From Pedobacter rhizosphaerae (GTDB lineage: Bacteria; Bacteroidota; Bacteroidia; Sphingobacteriales; Sphingobacteriaceae): 64,000 bases of DNA. Location of the stretch: assembly GCF_900111155.1 (NCBI RefSeq), contig NZ_FOGG01000024.1, positions 1 through 64,000 of the forward strand. The letters run 5' to 3'. Positions 8,377 through 18,520 of this stretch are shown here, in pieces. The position numbers and the translations under genes are program-made. How positions within the stretch are numbered: position 1 is the first letter of the stretch; every line of letters starts with the position of its first letter. The notes under the pieces were generated by a model that ran no database searches, was not told the DNA's origin, and worked only from the letters and a program-made list of their open reading frames with translations.

Positions 8377-9117
8377 ATGTATAAGCTGATCATCATCCTC
8401 TTTTTTGCCCTCCCCTTAGGCGCATTTGCACAAACAGTATCTACAGGTATAGTTTACGACTATTCAAAAAAAACATTAACTCTACCGGGTGTGGTGGTTA
8501 AAAACCTGAGTACGCAGAAAACGGTATTGAGCAACAGTACAGGTAAATTCACTATTCCTGCAAAGATTGGAGATCTACTCGAGTTTTCTTTAATGGGTTA
8601 CCATACCGATACTCTCTATCTGAGTAATTTACTAGCCAGGGCAATTTACCTGCCGGTAAAAAGTACAAACTTGAAGGATGTGGATATTCAGGGAGTAAAA
8701 ATCAACAAAGAAGTGGCAAATGCTGCTGATCCGCTGGCAGAAAAATATACCTTATTAAGCACAGGAGGAAATTTGGGAAGAAAACGCATGACCGACAAAG
8801 TAGGGGGATTGGGACTGAATTTAGGATACGGGAAATACAAGCGTCAGCAACGAAAAGAGGCCGATTTGGAAGAAAGAGAACAATATTTAGAAGAGATTGA
8901 TGAGAATTTCAGTGAAAAGAACATCACTGAGTTGACCAAACTGGAAGGAGAGGATTTGAAGCATTTTATGATCATCTATCGCCCTTCAGTAGAACAGGTA
9001 AAGGCCGAACGACCATATCGGTATACCTATTATATATCAAGGGCATATGTAGCCTGGCAAAAGTTAACCCCTCAGCAGCGAAAGTTGCAAGACCTGCCAA
9101 AACTTAAAGCGAATTAA
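8377..9117 (+). CDS. Secreted CarboxypepD_reg-like domain protein
   Basis: A 246-residue protein with signal peptide MYKLIIILFFALPLGAFAQ (cleaved near residue 19). Residues about 22-100 form a carboxypeptidase-regulatory-like beta sandwich (TGIVYDYSKKTLTLPGVVVKN to FSLMGYHTDT), the domain that often begins TonB-dependent receptors, but no beta-barrel follows. The C-terminal half is charged and helical, ending in a YYISRAYVAWQKLTPQQRKLQDLP segment. The role is unknown; it is probably envelope-associated. TACTTTTG at 8365-8372 lies 4 nt before the ATG, so a leaderless message is possible. Confidence 0.82.
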   Translation: MYKLIIILFFALPLGAFAQTVSTGIVYDYSKKTLTLPGVVVKNLSTQKTVLSNSTGKFTIPAKIGDLLEFSLMGYHTDTLYLSNLLARAIYLPVKSTNLKDVDIQGVKINKEVANAADPLAEKYTLLSTGGNLGRKRMTDKVGGLGLNLGYGKYKRQQRKEADLEEREQYLEEIDENFSEKNITELTKLEGEDLKHFMIIYRPSVEQVKAERPYRYTYYISRAYVAWQKLTPQQRKLQDLPKLKAN

Positions 9118-9208
9118 TCATTATTCAAATAGTAACATTATAAGCACAAACTCAACAGTTTGTGCTTATTTTTTATATTTACGGTTCAATAGAACAAACT
9201 TATTAAAC

Positions 9209-11191
9209 ATGAAAGTAAACAGATTGATTGCACTGTGCTTAACCTGCTGTGCATTTGATTTTTCAACAAATGCTCAGCAAACCAGCTCAGCACCCGCAAG
9301 TAACTATAATGCCGCCGAAGCCTTTGGACCTTTATTTTATACGCAGAACGGTAACGAATTTCGTTCGGCAATTGGTTCTCCTGGCCCTAAGTACTGGCAA
9401 AACAGAGTAGATTATAACATTACCGCCAGCTTAGATGAAGCTAAAAATACGGTTACGGGAACAGTTACCCTTACTTATAAAAATAATAGTCCTGATAAAT
9501 TGCCTTATTTATGGCTTCAACTGGATCAGAATACCTTTAAGAAAACTTCTCGTGGTTATGCCATTACCCCTGCACGTAGCCGTTATGGAGCGCAGGGTGA
9601 GAATTTTGAAGGTGGTTATACCATTAGCAACATTAGTGTAGTACAAAAAGCTGCCGCCGTTAAATTCAGCTCTTTGGTGGAAGATACGCGTATGCAAATA
9701 CGTTTAGACCAGCCTATTGCTGCTGGTGGTGAAGTGGTTACCATTAAAATGGATTATTCTTACGTCGTACCTAAAGAAGGGTCGGATAGAACAGGTCACT
9801 TAACTACTAAAAACGGTGAAATTTTTGCCATTGCACAATGGTTCCCACGCATGTGTGTGTATGATGATGTGATTGGTTGGAATACCTTGCCTTATTGGGG
9901 CGGAGGCGAGTTCTACTGTGAGTATGGTGACATCAATTTCGCCATTACTGCACCGGCAAGCCATATTGTGATGGGTTCTGGAGAGCTGTTAAATCCGCAG
10001 GAAGTTTTCACTGCTGAGCAATTGAAAAGATGGAACGAAGCAAAAAATAGCGACAAAACGATTCATATCCGTAGCGAAGCTGAAGTTACTGATCCTAAAT
10101 CAAGACCAGCAAAAGATAAGTTAACCTGGAAATTCAAGATCTTAAATGCGCGTGATGCAGCCTGGGCTTCATCTAAATCTTTCGTGCTTGATGCGGCCAG
10201 ATTTAACCTGCCAAGCGGAAAAAAAGGATTAGCAGTTTCAGCGCACCCGGTAGAAAGTAATGGTGCAGATGGTTATGGGCGTGGAGTTGAATATGTTAAA
10301 AGTACTATCGAACATTATTCTAGCAAATGGTTTGAATATCCATACCCAATGGCCGTAAATGTGGCCGCTAATATTGGTGGTATGGAATATCCAGGTATTG
10401 TTTTCTGTGGCTGGAAAGCTAAAAATGGAAGCGCCTGGGGAGTAATTGATCACGAATTTGGTCATACCTGGTTCCCAATGATTGTAGGTTCTAACGAACG
10501 TAAATATGGCTGGATGGATGAAGGTTTTAATACTTTTATCAATGGTATTTCGTCAGAAAATTTCAATAATGGCGAGTATAAACAACGCCCCACAGATATG
10601 CATGCTATTGGCAAGCAGGTAATTGGTAATCCACGTTTTGAAAATATCATGCAAATGCCTGATGAAATGATGGAAGCTAATATTGGTGTTAACCTTTATT
10701 CAAAGCCAGGATGGGGATTAGATATTTTAAGAGAGCAGGTTCTGGGTCAAGACCGTTTCGATTATGCTTTCCGTCAATACATTAAAAACTGGGCATTTAA
10801 ACATCCAACGCCTTTTGATTTTTTCCGTTCTATGGAGAATGCAGCAGGAGAGGATCTTGCCTGGTTCTGGAGAAGTTGGTTCTTAAACAGTTGGAAAATG
10901 GATCAGGCCATTGGCAATGTACAACCGATCAAATCCAATGGAACCACTATCGGTTATGCCATTCAGGTGCTTAATTTGGAGAAAATGCCTATGCCGATTA
11001 TCCTTCAGGTAAAAACCAAAAGTGGTAAAACAGAAATTGTAAAGGTTCCGGTTGATGCCTGGATGAAAGGCAATACCTGGGTAGTACGCTATCCTACTAC
11101 AGAGGAAGTTGTTTCAGTAACTTTAGATCCAAATAAAGTACTTCCTGATTCAAATGCCGATAATAATACCTGGACTGCTTCAGGAAATTAA
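9209..11191 (+). CDS. M1 family metallopeptidase
   Basis: A 660-residue secreted zinc aminopeptidase-like protein. A signal peptide (residues 1-22, ending NAQ) precedes an M1-type N-terminal beta domain. The catalytic centre is H415-E416-x-x-H419 (HEFGH) with the third zinc ligand E438 in WMDEGFN, the exact HExxH-18-E spacing of clan MA. GGMEYPG at about residue 390 corresponds to the GxMEN exopeptidase motif with Tyr in place of Asn. Residues about 570-650 form a C-terminal beta domain. It ends at a terminator at 11213. It likely degrades peptides in the periplasm or at the surface. Confidence 0.93.
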   Translation: MKVNRLIALCLTCCAFDFSTNAQQTSSAPASNYNAAEAFGPLFYTQNGNEFRSAIGSPGPKYWQNRVDYNITASLDEAKNTVTGTVTLTYKNNSPDKLPYLWLQLDQNTFKKTSRGYAITPARSRYGAQGENFEGGYTISNISVVQKAAAVKFSSLVEDTRMQIRLDQPIAAGGEVVTIKMDYSYVVPKEGSDRTGHLTTKNGEIFAIAQWFPRMCVYDDVIGWNTLPYWGGGEFYCEYGDINFAITAPASHIVMGSGELLNPQEVFTAEQLKRWNEAKNSDKTIHIRSEAEVTDPKSRPAKDKLTWKFKILNARDAAWASSKSFVLDAARFNLPSGKKGLAVSAHPVESNGADGYGRGVEYVKSTIEHYSSKWFEYPYPMAVNVAANIGGMEYPGIVFCGWKAKNGSAWGVIDHEFGHTWFPMIVGSNERKYGWMDEGFNTFINGISSENFNNGEYKQRPTDMHAIGKQVIGNPRFENIMQMPDEMMEANIGVNLYSKPGWGLDILREQVLGQDRFDYAFRQYIKNWAFKHPTPFDFFRSMENAAGEDLAWFWRSWFLNSWKMDQAIGNVQPIKSNGTTIGYAIQVLNLEKMPMPIILQVKTKSGKTEIVKVPVDAWMKGNTWVVRYPTTEEVVSVTLDPNKVLPDSNADNNTWTASGN

Positions 11192-11212
11192 GCATTAAAA
11201 TATTTTAAAGGA

Positions 11213-11247
11213 AGCCATTTGAATTACATGTTCAAATGGCTTTTTTT
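11213..11247 (+). terminator. Terminator after M1 peptidase gene
   Basis: AGCCATTTGAA (11213-11223) pairs perfectly with TTCAAATGGCT (11231-11241) and is followed by a run of T. Confidence 0.9.
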
Positions 11248-11297
11248 ATGGCAAAGTACCGACTGTTTTCAGCCCGTCTTCGGTTATGTTTGCAAGT

Positions 11298-11705
11298 ATG
11301 GAAACCGAAAACTTACAAATAACAAATCCTGAGGGGATATATGATCCACGGCCACACGGTTATTCGCACCTGGCCAGTATTAGTCCAAATTCGAAATTGG
11401 TTTATGTAGCCGGACAGGGTGGGAGTAAAACCGATGGACTATTAAGCAACGATTTCAGAACCCAGGTACAAATTGTTTTCGATAATATCGCTATTGCATT
11501 AAGAAGTGAGGGGTTGGAAATGAAACACATTGCTAAGCTAACTACGTTGGTGGTAGATTATGATGAGGCTAAGCATGAAGTGCTTATTGAAGAATCTAAC
11601 AAAATCTGGCCAGATCTTAAATTTCCGGTAAATACATTGATTCCGGTCCAGCGCCTGGCCTTAACAGGTATGTTAATAGAAATCGATGCCACGGCGGTTG
11701 CTTAA
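11298..11705 (+). CDS. RidA/YjgF family protein
   Basis: A protein of about 135 residues of the RidA superfamily, whose best-known members hydrolyse reactive enamine/imine intermediates from PLP enzymes. Family features include VYVAGQGG near the N-terminus, the DNIAIALRSEGLEMKHIAKLTTLVVDY helix-strand, and the C-terminal PVQRLALTGMLIEIDATAV, where L replaces the usual R/P-x-R context. So it may be a RidA subgroup rather than canonical RidA. A start at 11286 is possible, but the TATGTTTG promoter box (11285-11292) overlaps it. The ATG at 11298 is therefore preferred, 5 nt after the box. Confidence 0.87.
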   Translation: METENLQITNPEGIYDPRPHGYSHLASISPNSKLVYVAGQGGSKTDGLLSNDFRTQVQIVFDNIAIALRSEGLEMKHIAKLTTLVVDYDEAKHEVLIEESNKIWPDLKFPVNTLIPVQRLALTGMLIEIDATAVA

Positions 11706-11735
11706 AAAACAGAATAAATCTACTAACTTCGCAAC

Positions 11736-11957
11736 ATGGCCGAGCAGCAGAAAAACAACCCCCTACATGGTATAACCCTCGAAAAAATAGTAACTGATCT
11801 GCAGGTACATTACGGATGGTCGGAGTTGGGGTATATGCTCAGATTCGAATGTTTCATCAATAATCCAAGCATTAAATCCAGCTTAAAGTTTTTACGCAAA
11901 ACACCCTGGGCCCGTAAAAAGGTAGAAGATTTATTCTTGAGTACTTTTCATAAATAA
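11736..11957 (+). CDS. VF530 family (DUF2132) small protein
   Basis: A 73-residue basic protein that fits the VF530/DUF2132 family almost end to end: PLHGITLEKIVTDLQVHYGWSELG, then RFECFINNPSIKSSLKFLRKTPWARKKVEDLFL. A structure in this family shows an SAP-like helical fold suggested to bind DNA, but the cellular role is unknown. It lies 30 bp after the RidA gene on the same strand and may be co-transcribed. Confidence 0.9.
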   Translation: MAEQQKNNPLHGITLEKIVTDLQVHYGWSELGYMLRFECFINNPSIKSSLKFLRKTPWARKKVEDLFLSTFHK

Positions 11958-12111
11958 GCAACTCATCCTAGTTTGCTATTTCTGGTTAACTGCTATTTAT
12001 TTAGAAAAAAATATCCTCAGGTTGTTACTTTTTCAAATTTGTAGTGTCTTATTGGAGTAACTATTGATCAAAAGATCAAAACCATCAAACCAACAAGAAC
12101 ATCTACTTACT

Positions 12112-14925
12112 ATGAAAACCTACTTATTGATTATCCTGTGCATTTTATCTACGAAGACCTTCGCACAACTTCCTCATGTTACTGGAAAGGTTCTGGAGCG
12201 CAAAAATGGATTACCACTTGAATACGCCGGAGTGATCCTATCCAGTAAAAAAGATTCTACCAAAAGGGTTGGGCTTGTTACCAATAAAGCTGGAGAATTT
12301 ATTTTTAAGGATGTTGCTAATGGAGATTATCAGATTAAGATATCTGTTTTAGGGTATTTATCCCTCAGTAAAAATATAAGTGTATCGGGTAAAGCACTCT
12401 CGCTGGGAACATTTAAGTTAGAAGAAGATGCCATTAACTTGAAGGATGTTGCAGTTAAGGCCAGATATGCTACAGCTACCGTAAAAAAGGATACCATAGA
12501 ATTTAATGCAGATGCTTATAAAACTAAACCCAATGCTGCGGTTGAAGACCTAATCAAAAAGCTTCCCGGTGTAACGGTTGATAAAGATGGAAGTATTTTA
12601 GTAGGGGGGCAAAAGGTTACCCGATTAACAGTAGATGGAAAGGATTTTTTTGGAACTGATCCAAAAACCGCGACCAAGAACCTTCCTGCAGATGCAATTG
12701 CCAAAGTACAACTCATTGATAGTAAAACCTTAGAGGCAAAGGCAACAGGCATTGATGATGGACAACGAGAAAAAGTACTGAACCTCACCATTAAGGAAGA
12801 CAAGAAAAAAGGTTGGTTCGGCAATGCCAGTTTATCTGGGGGAACTACCGATAAATATGGTAGTTATTTAAGTGCGAATCATTTTAATAAGAATTTGCAG
12901 TTTGCGGTGCTCGGAATGAGCAATAATACCAATGATGCCAGTTTTGGATATGATGATTTAAATAGCTTTAGCAGCGGAAACATCGGGAATATTTTTGCAC
13001 CTCCTGCCGGCGGAAGCTTCTCTATTAACGTTAACAATGGCAAAACAACGGTAGGAGGAAGTGGAGTGTTTGATAATAATGCTATTGGTCTGTACACTAC
13101 ACATAGCGGTGGTGTTAACTACAGTAACTCCTGGGGTAAGAATAATAAGCTGAGCCTGAGTGGAAGTTATTTTACCTATTTCTCATCGGGTTTAGGGAAT
13201 AAATTATCAAATATTCAGGATTTAAGTTCTGGCGATATTCTGAGAACTCTGGACAATACAGACCGCAACAGCGATAACCAGGCACACCGTTTTAATTTTA
13301 AGGCAGAGTACCATCCGGATTCATTAACTGATATTACTTTCAGACCAAATGTAATTTTAAATAATACCACCAATATTAATAACCGCTCTTTTAATTCTTT
13401 CTTTGACGGGACAGGAAAAACCAACGATGGAAGTCAATATTATAACCAGCATAACTTTAGCCCCTCCTTGTTCGGAGAGTTTAGTGTACTTCGAAGGATG
13501 GCCAACAAGAAAGGTTCAATCTCTTTGAGACTTAACGGCACTCAAAATACTTATAACTCGGATTGGCTTAACAGATCATTGTTAAACCAGTATACGAATG
13601 GTACGCCAACGGCCACAAACATTAACCAGGAAGCCAACCAGGAGAATGCCTCGAAAACCTATACTTTGAATGCCAGTTACGCCAGGCCACTCAGTGCGAA
13701 ATGGAGTTCTAATTTAGGATATACTTACAACAGGAGTTTGGTTAACGCAGCTCAGGCCACTTTTGATTATAATGCAACTACAGGTAGCTATGATGTTATT
13801 GTACCTAACTTAACCAATACCTTTGATAGCCAGAATTACCTGAGTGCTGCGGGTTTAGGTTTTATTTTTACGGGTAAAGATTGGACATACAACTTTGGGG
13901 TAAATCTTCAGCAAACAGGTTTAAATGCCAATACATTTGATACAGGTGGAGCCAACATCAACCAAATGGAGAAGACCTATTATAATTTATTACCCCGGCT
14001 GATGATTAACTTTAAAAATAAGGCCAATCAAACTTTAGCCATTAATTATAGAGCCAGCGTAAATCTGCCGGCAGTTACCGATTTGCAGCCTGTGCAGAAT
14101 AATACCAATCCATTATATCAAAGAGAGGGTAATCCTGATTTGGAAGCCAGGAAAAATCATCGGATTTCTGTGAATTTTAATACTTTCAGTCCTGACAATA
14201 ACCGGTATTGGAATGGATATTTCCTTTATAACTTAGCCTTTGATGATACCGGAAATAACATTAGATACGATAAAGGGGTGCAGTACGTGCGGCCCGTTAA
14301 TGTGGGTGGCAACTATTTTTTAAGGGCCGGTACGTTCTTTGGTATGCCTGCAAAGTTAAAAGGCCTGAGGACGAATTATGGTGTTAACTTTTTCGCTGAG
14401 CACCGCACTAGCTTTATCAGCGATGAGAAGAACATTACCAATAGATTTGAGGTTGGCCCAAATATTAACTGGAGTTATGATGTAGATGATAAATTTAATG
14501 CTGATGTTTATGCCTATGTTGCCTATACCAAGGTAAATAATTCATTAGAAACAGCGGTTGATAATCGATATTTCACCCTTTCGAATAGTTTAAATATAAG
14601 TTACGAGTTTATTAAAGATTTACGGATAGAAGCAGATTTAGATCATATTGGCTCCGCAGGGAGAGCGGATGGCTTTAACAGTAATTACTTTTTATTAAAT
14701 GCAGGCATTAATAAATATATTATGCAAAGGCAGGTAACGCTAAGTTTAAAAGGTTTTGATATTTTAAATCAAAATACAAGCATCGATAGAATTATTAACA
14801 GCAGTCGTATCGAAGATGTGAGGTATAATAACATCACCCGCTATTTTTATCTTTCATTAAATTACAAACTCAGTAAAGTTGGTGCAAAGAACGAAAGGAG
14901 CAATCCACGAAATACCGTGAACTAA
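12112..14925 (+). CDS. Outer-membrane beta-barrel protein (TonB-receptor-like)
   Basis: A 937-residue protein starting MKTYLLIILCILSTKTFAQ; an upstream in-frame ATG at 12064 lacks the signal-peptide context, so 12112 is preferred. Residues about 22-110 are a carboxypeptidase-regulatory-like domain (GKVLERKNGLPLEYAGVIL). Residues about 130-240 resemble a plug domain (AVEDLIKKLPGVTVDKDGSILVGGQKVTRLTVDGKDFF). The rest is a long asparagine-rich barrel of alternating strands (OMP_b-brl family). It has no SusD partner next to it. The transported or bound ligand is unknown. It ends at a terminator at 14951. Confidence 0.88.
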   Translation: MKTYLLIILCILSTKTFAQLPHVTGKVLERKNGLPLEYAGVILSSKKDSTKRVGLVTNKAGEFIFKDVANGDYQIKISVLGYLSLSKNISVSGKALSLGTFKLEEDAINLKDVAVKARYATATVKKDTIEFNADAYKTKPNAAVEDLIKKLPGVTVDKDGSILVGGQKVTRLTVDGKDFFGTDPKTATKNLPADAIAKVQLIDSKTLEAKATGIDDGQREKVLNLTIKEDKKKGWFGNASLSGGTTDKYGSYLSANHFNKNLQFAVLGMSNNTNDASFGYDDLNSFSSGNIGNIFAPPAGGSFSINVNNGKTTVGGSGVFDNNAIGLYTTHSGGVNYSNSWGKNNKLSLSGSYFTYFSSGLGNKLSNIQDLSSGDILRTLDNTDRNSDNQAHRFNFKAEYHPDSLTDITFRPNVILNNTTNINNRSFNSFFDGTGKTNDGSQYYNQHNFSPSLFGEFSVLRRMANKKGSISLRLNGTQNTYNSDWLNRSLLNQYTNGTPTATNINQEANQENASKTYTLNASYARPLSAKWSSNLGYTYNRSLVNAAQATFDYNATTGSYDVIVPNLTNTFDSQNYLSAAGLGFIFTGKDWTYNFGVNLQQTGLNANTFDTGGANINQMEKTYYNLLPRLMINFKNKANQTLAINYRASVNLPAVTDLQPVQNNTNPLYQREGNPDLEARKNHRISVNFNTFSPDNNRYWNGYFLYNLAFDDTGNNIRYDKGVQYVRPVNVGGNYFLRAGTFFGMPAKLKGLRTNYGVNFFAEHRTSFISDEKNITNRFEVGPNINWSYDVDDKFNADVYAYVAYTKVNNSLETAVDNRYFTLSNSLNISYEFIKDLRIEADLDHIGSAGRADGFNSNYFLLNAGINKYIMQRQVTLSLKGFDILNQNTSIDRIINSSRIEDVRYNNITRYFYLSLNYKLSKVGAKNERSNPRNTVN

Positions 14926-14950
14926 TAAACGCTAGCTTTTAAATTAACAG

Positions 14951-14985
14951 AAACCTGGGATATTAAAAATTACCAGGTTTTTTTG
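14951..14985 (+). terminator. Terminator after beta-barrel protein gene
   Basis: AAACCTGG (14951-14958) pairs with CCAGGTTT (14973-14980), followed by five more T. Confidence 0.88.
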
Positions 14986-15042
14986 TGCCTTATGAAAGGG
15001 TTTGAAAGCCAGGATTGTCTTTGTTTTTAGCCAATTTCAACG

Positions 15043-15052
15043 CAAACGTTTG
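15043..15052. promoter_or_regulatory. LacI-family-type operator, distal copy
   Basis: Perfect palindrome CAAACGTTTG about 425 bp upstream of susC. It has the central CG and A/T arms usual for LacI/GalR operators. Two more copies are at 15236 and 49218. The 495-bp spacer around it shows no credible gene. Confidence 0.65.
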
Positions 15053-15235
15053 TTGAAAATCTAACTTCGGTGATCATCCTGCTTCTATCACTTAAATAGT
15101 GAAGTTTTTTGTATGATAAATCAGCATAAATTCTATATCCTACATCGAAGGTCCTTTTCTCCACTCCAGCAAAAAGTCGAAACGCCAGTAAATTGCTTAA
15201 AAGGCCTTTTTTAGCCAAACAAATTAATTTTTTGA

Positions 15236-15247
15236 GCAAACGTTTGC
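15236..15247. promoter_or_regulatory. LacI-family-type operator, proximal copy
   Basis: Perfect 12-bp palindrome GCAAACGTTTGC, 193 bp downstream of the first copy and 230 bp before susC. The spacing would permit looping between the two sites. No LacI-type gene is in the window. Confidence 0.68.
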
Positions 15248-15477
15248 GTGGTCTTTTTCAAATTTTTGATGAATTGATGCTCTAATTTAGTTTAAAATTA
15301 ATTCGCCCTCCACACTTAATCAGGCTTAACTCATCCGCTATCGCAATCTATTTAACCATCGATAGTTGGCTGGTTGTCTTGCCTGAATAAGGGTTTAAGA
15401 AAACTGATTGCCAATGACGTAAAGCGAAACATTATCAAAACTAAGACTAACAACTAACTTAAACTAAATCTAAGAAC

Positions 15478-18400
15478 ATGAATATTAAGTATTTAATATT
15501 TTTGGGTGCAGCAACCTTGCTAGGCGCAAATAAGAGCTATGCGCTAACACCCGACAATCCGCTAAAAAAGAATAATGCACAGAGTCTGATCAGTTCAAAA
15601 TTAGCAGACAAAAATCTCATCAACAGCTTTGCTGATATTACCGTAAAGGGGAAAATTACCGATAGTGCGGGTCCTGTTCCAGGTGCCTCTATAACACTAA
15701 AATCAAACCCGAGTATAGGTACATCAACCGATGGATCAGGGAATTTTGTCATTACGGTTCCTGCAGATGGTATTTTGGTGATCAAATCCATTGGCTATAA
15801 AACGCTGGAGGTTCCGGTACAAAATAAAACCAGTATTAATATAAAACTGGAAGAAGAGAATAACAGCCTGTCTGATGTTGTGGTAGTGGGCTATTCTTCT
15901 AAAAAACAAGGAGAACTTTCGAGTTCCGTTACCGTACTCTCTGCCGAAAAACTCAAAGGTGTAGCTACGAATGATGTGGTAAACATGATTCAGGGTAAAG
16001 CACCTGGTGTAGTGGTTTCCTCAGGTTCTGGAGATCCAACTTCGGCCCCTAAAATTAATATCAGGGGTATAAGCAGTATTAATGGTGGTACGGCACCATT
16101 ATTAGTTGTAGATGGAAACATTCTTGGCGCATACGGAAGCGAAGGAGCCACCTATAGCCCTAATGATGTTGAATCGGTAACCATTTTAAAGGATGCTGCG
16201 GCAACCGGGCTTTATGGCTCCAGGGCTGGTAGTGGAGTAATTATTGTAACCACTAAATCTGGAAAGGCAGGAGAATCTAAGATCGAATTTAATTCAGTTG
16301 TCGGGTTTAATACCCCATCCAATGGTAAATTTCATTTGATGGATAGCCAGCAATTGTACGATTATCAAAAAACTTTCTCTAATCCTAATCCATCTGTATT
16401 GAATACCAATACCAACTGGTGGGATTTGGCAACCAGAACCGGAATGACTCAAAATTATACGGTATCCGCCTCTGGTGGTTCTGAGAAGATGAAATATTAT
16501 ATCTCCGGAAATTACTACCGGGAGCAAGGTACGGTAGTGAACAATGATAAAAATGCCTACAACCTGAGGGCAAATTTAAACGGACAGCTTACACCAAAAC
16601 TTAAGCTAAGCTTATTGCTTAATGGTGTGTTTACGAAAGACAATTATCAAACAGGTAATACATTGGGTGATGCTTATTTAAACTTACCCTATGATCCTGC
16701 CTATAATCCAGATGGAACACCGGTAGATCCGAGGATTACACCAACATGGCTTGGACGGGATATAGAAAACTTTCTGCACTCCACTCAATATAACTTCTCC
16801 AATGCCAGAAGTTTAAATTTAAGTGCAGATTTAAACTTAGATTATAACATCGCTAAACACCTTACTTTTTCGAGTTACAACCGGACAACCTTTTTTAATA
16901 GCTTCTCTGTAGATTATTACGATAAAAGAACTAAAGAGGGCGGTTCTACCAATGGTGCGCTTTATAATTCTACCGATTATAAAAACCGTTTGCTTAGCTC
17001 AAACCGCTTAAAGTATGAAAATAGTTTTGGTGCACACCACCTTACAGCATTGGCGGTAGGAGAGGCTGAAAAATCATACTATGACGTGGCGAGTTTAAAT
17101 GGTAAAAATCTTCCTGCTGGTCGTCCGGTAATGTCAACCGCTACCGATATTATCAGTAATCCATCAGGAGGATTAAATGAATATAATTTCAGTAAGTATT
17201 TATCGCAGGTAGATTATGATTATGCAGGTAAGTATTTTGCCGTAGCTTCATTTGTACATGAAAACTCTTCCCGTTTTGGTTTAAATAATAGCGGAGGCGA
17301 TTTCTATCAATTGGGCGCTTCATGGATTTTAAGTAATGAACAGTTTCTAAAAGGTATCAAGCCCATCAGCTTCTTAAAACTAAGAGCAAGTTATGGCACA
17401 ACGGGAAATGCTGAAATTGGAGATTATCCCTCATTAGGCTTATACGCAATTGATGCTTCTGCAAGCTATGGAGGCGTACCGGGTGCTCGTCCTTCTCAAA
17501 AAGGTAATCCAGATTTAACATGGGAAAAGCAAAAAACGACAAACTTAGGCTTCGATATCGGCTTTTGGAACAGGATTGATTTAAGCGTAGATGTTTATGA
17601 TAAACGTTCTAATGCACTCTTATTTCAAGTGCCTCTACCTTCAACAGAAGGATACTCCTACATTTTTCAAAACGTTGGTGCGCTGAAAAACCGAGGATTA
17701 GAATTTAATCTGACTACTAAAAACTTTACAGGTGAATTTACCTGGGAAACCAATTTGAATATGGCTTTTAACCGCAATACGATTTTGCAGTTAACCGATA
17801 ATAAGGATGCTATTTCACCGGGGGGGTCTCAACCTAAAGCAATTGGGAGAGATATTTACGACTGGAAAATGCCTATCTGGGCAGGAGTAGATCCGAATAA
17901 TGGCGACCCACTTTGGGAAAAAGTAATTGTTGATGCTGATGGTGTAGAACATATTGCCGTAACTAATACTTATGCACAGGCAACACGTCAATATACAGGA
18001 ACTTCGGCCACGCCAAAATTTACAGGTGGCTTTACCAATACTTTTGGCTATAAAGGTCTTACCCTGAGTGCTTTTTTCAACTTCGTGTATGGAAACGAAA
18101 TTTACAATAATAGCCGCGCATACTTTGATAACGATGGCTTGTATGAAAGCTATAACGCCATGGTATTGCAATCTGGGTGGAGCCGCTGGTCTAAAATCGG
18201 CGATGTAGCCACTCATCCAAAGCCAGTTTTAGGGGGGAATCACGATTCGAACCAACAGTCTTCTCGCTACCTGGAAGATGGAAGCTACATCCGTTTGCGT
18301 AACATCACTTTAGGCTACCAGATTCCTGCAAGCTGGTTAAGCAAGATCAAGATTAGCAGTGCCAGAATATTTGTTAGTGGCGATAACCTTTGGACTGCAA

Positions 18401-18507
18401 CCAGGTTTACGGGGGTAGATCCTGAGGTAGATCTCAGTTCGGGTATATCAAGTTTCAAATACCCGATTAGTAAAAAAGTTTTGTTCGGAATAAATGTTGG
18501 TTTATAA
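15478..18507 (+). CDS. SusC/RagA family TonB-linked outer membrane receptor
   Basis: A 1009-residue TonB-dependent importer for oligosaccharides or similar polymers. After a signal peptide (about residues 1-22) come a CarboxypepD_reg-like domain (KGKITDSAGPVPGASITLKS to IKSIGYKTLEVPV), the SusC signature DVVVVGYSSKKQGELSSSV, a plug domain (NMIQGKAPGVVVSSGSGDP to VTILKDAAATGLYGSRAGSGVI), and a 22-strand-type barrel ending in a hydrophobic GINVGL. Together with the next gene it forms the lidded SusCD import complex. Two LacI-type operators upstream suggest sugar-responsive control. Confidence 0.96.
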   Translation: MNIKYLIFLGAATLLGANKSYALTPDNPLKKNNAQSLISSKLADKNLINSFADITVKGKITDSAGPVPGASITLKSNPSIGTSTDGSGNFVITVPADGILVIKSIGYKTLEVPVQNKTSINIKLEEENNSLSDVVVVGYSSKKQGELSSSVTVLSAEKLKGVATNDVVNMIQGKAPGVVVSSGSGDPTSAPKINIRGISSINGGTAPLLVVDGNILGAYGSEGATYSPNDVESVTILKDAAATGLYGSRAGSGVIIVTTKSGKAGESKIEFNSVVGFNTPSNGKFHLMDSQQLYDYQKTFSNPNPSVLNTNTNWWDLATRTGMTQNYTVSASGGSEKMKYYISGNYYREQGTVVNNDKNAYNLRANLNGQLTPKLKLSLLLNGVFTKDNYQTGNTLGDAYLNLPYDPAYNPDGTPVDPRITPTWLGRDIENFLHSTQYNFSNARSLNLSADLNLDYNIAKHLTFSSYNRTTFFNSFSVDYYDKRTKEGGSTNGALYNSTDYKNRLLSSNRLKYENSFGAHHLTALAVGEAEKSYYDVASLNGKNLPAGRPVMSTATDIISNPSGGLNEYNFSKYLSQVDYDYAGKYFAVASFVHENSSRFGLNNSGGDFYQLGASWILSNEQFLKGIKPISFLKLRASYGTTGNAEIGDYPSLGLYAIDASASYGGVPGARPSQKGNPDLTWEKQKTTNLGFDIGFWNRIDLSVDVYDKRSNALLFQVPLPSTEGYSYIFQNVGALKNRGLEFNLTTKNFTGEFTWETNLNMAFNRNTILQLTDNKDAISPGGSQPKAIGRDIYDWKMPIWAGVDPNNGDPLWEKVIVDADGVEHIAVTNTYAQATRQYTGTSATPKFTGGFTNTFGYKGLTLSAFFNFVYGNEIYNNSRAYFDNDGLYESYNAMVLQSGWSRWSKIGDVATHPKPVLGGNHDSNQQSSRYLEDGSYIRLRNITLGYQIPASWLSKIKISSARIFVSGDNLWTATRFTGVDPEVDLSSGISSFKYPISKKVLFGINVGL

Positions 18508-18520
18508 GGAGGGGATTATC

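Noticed and set aside
15027..15239. 70-codon minus-strand ORF between the two LacI-type sites
   Set aside because: It has no recognisable motif and coincides with a regulatory spacer.
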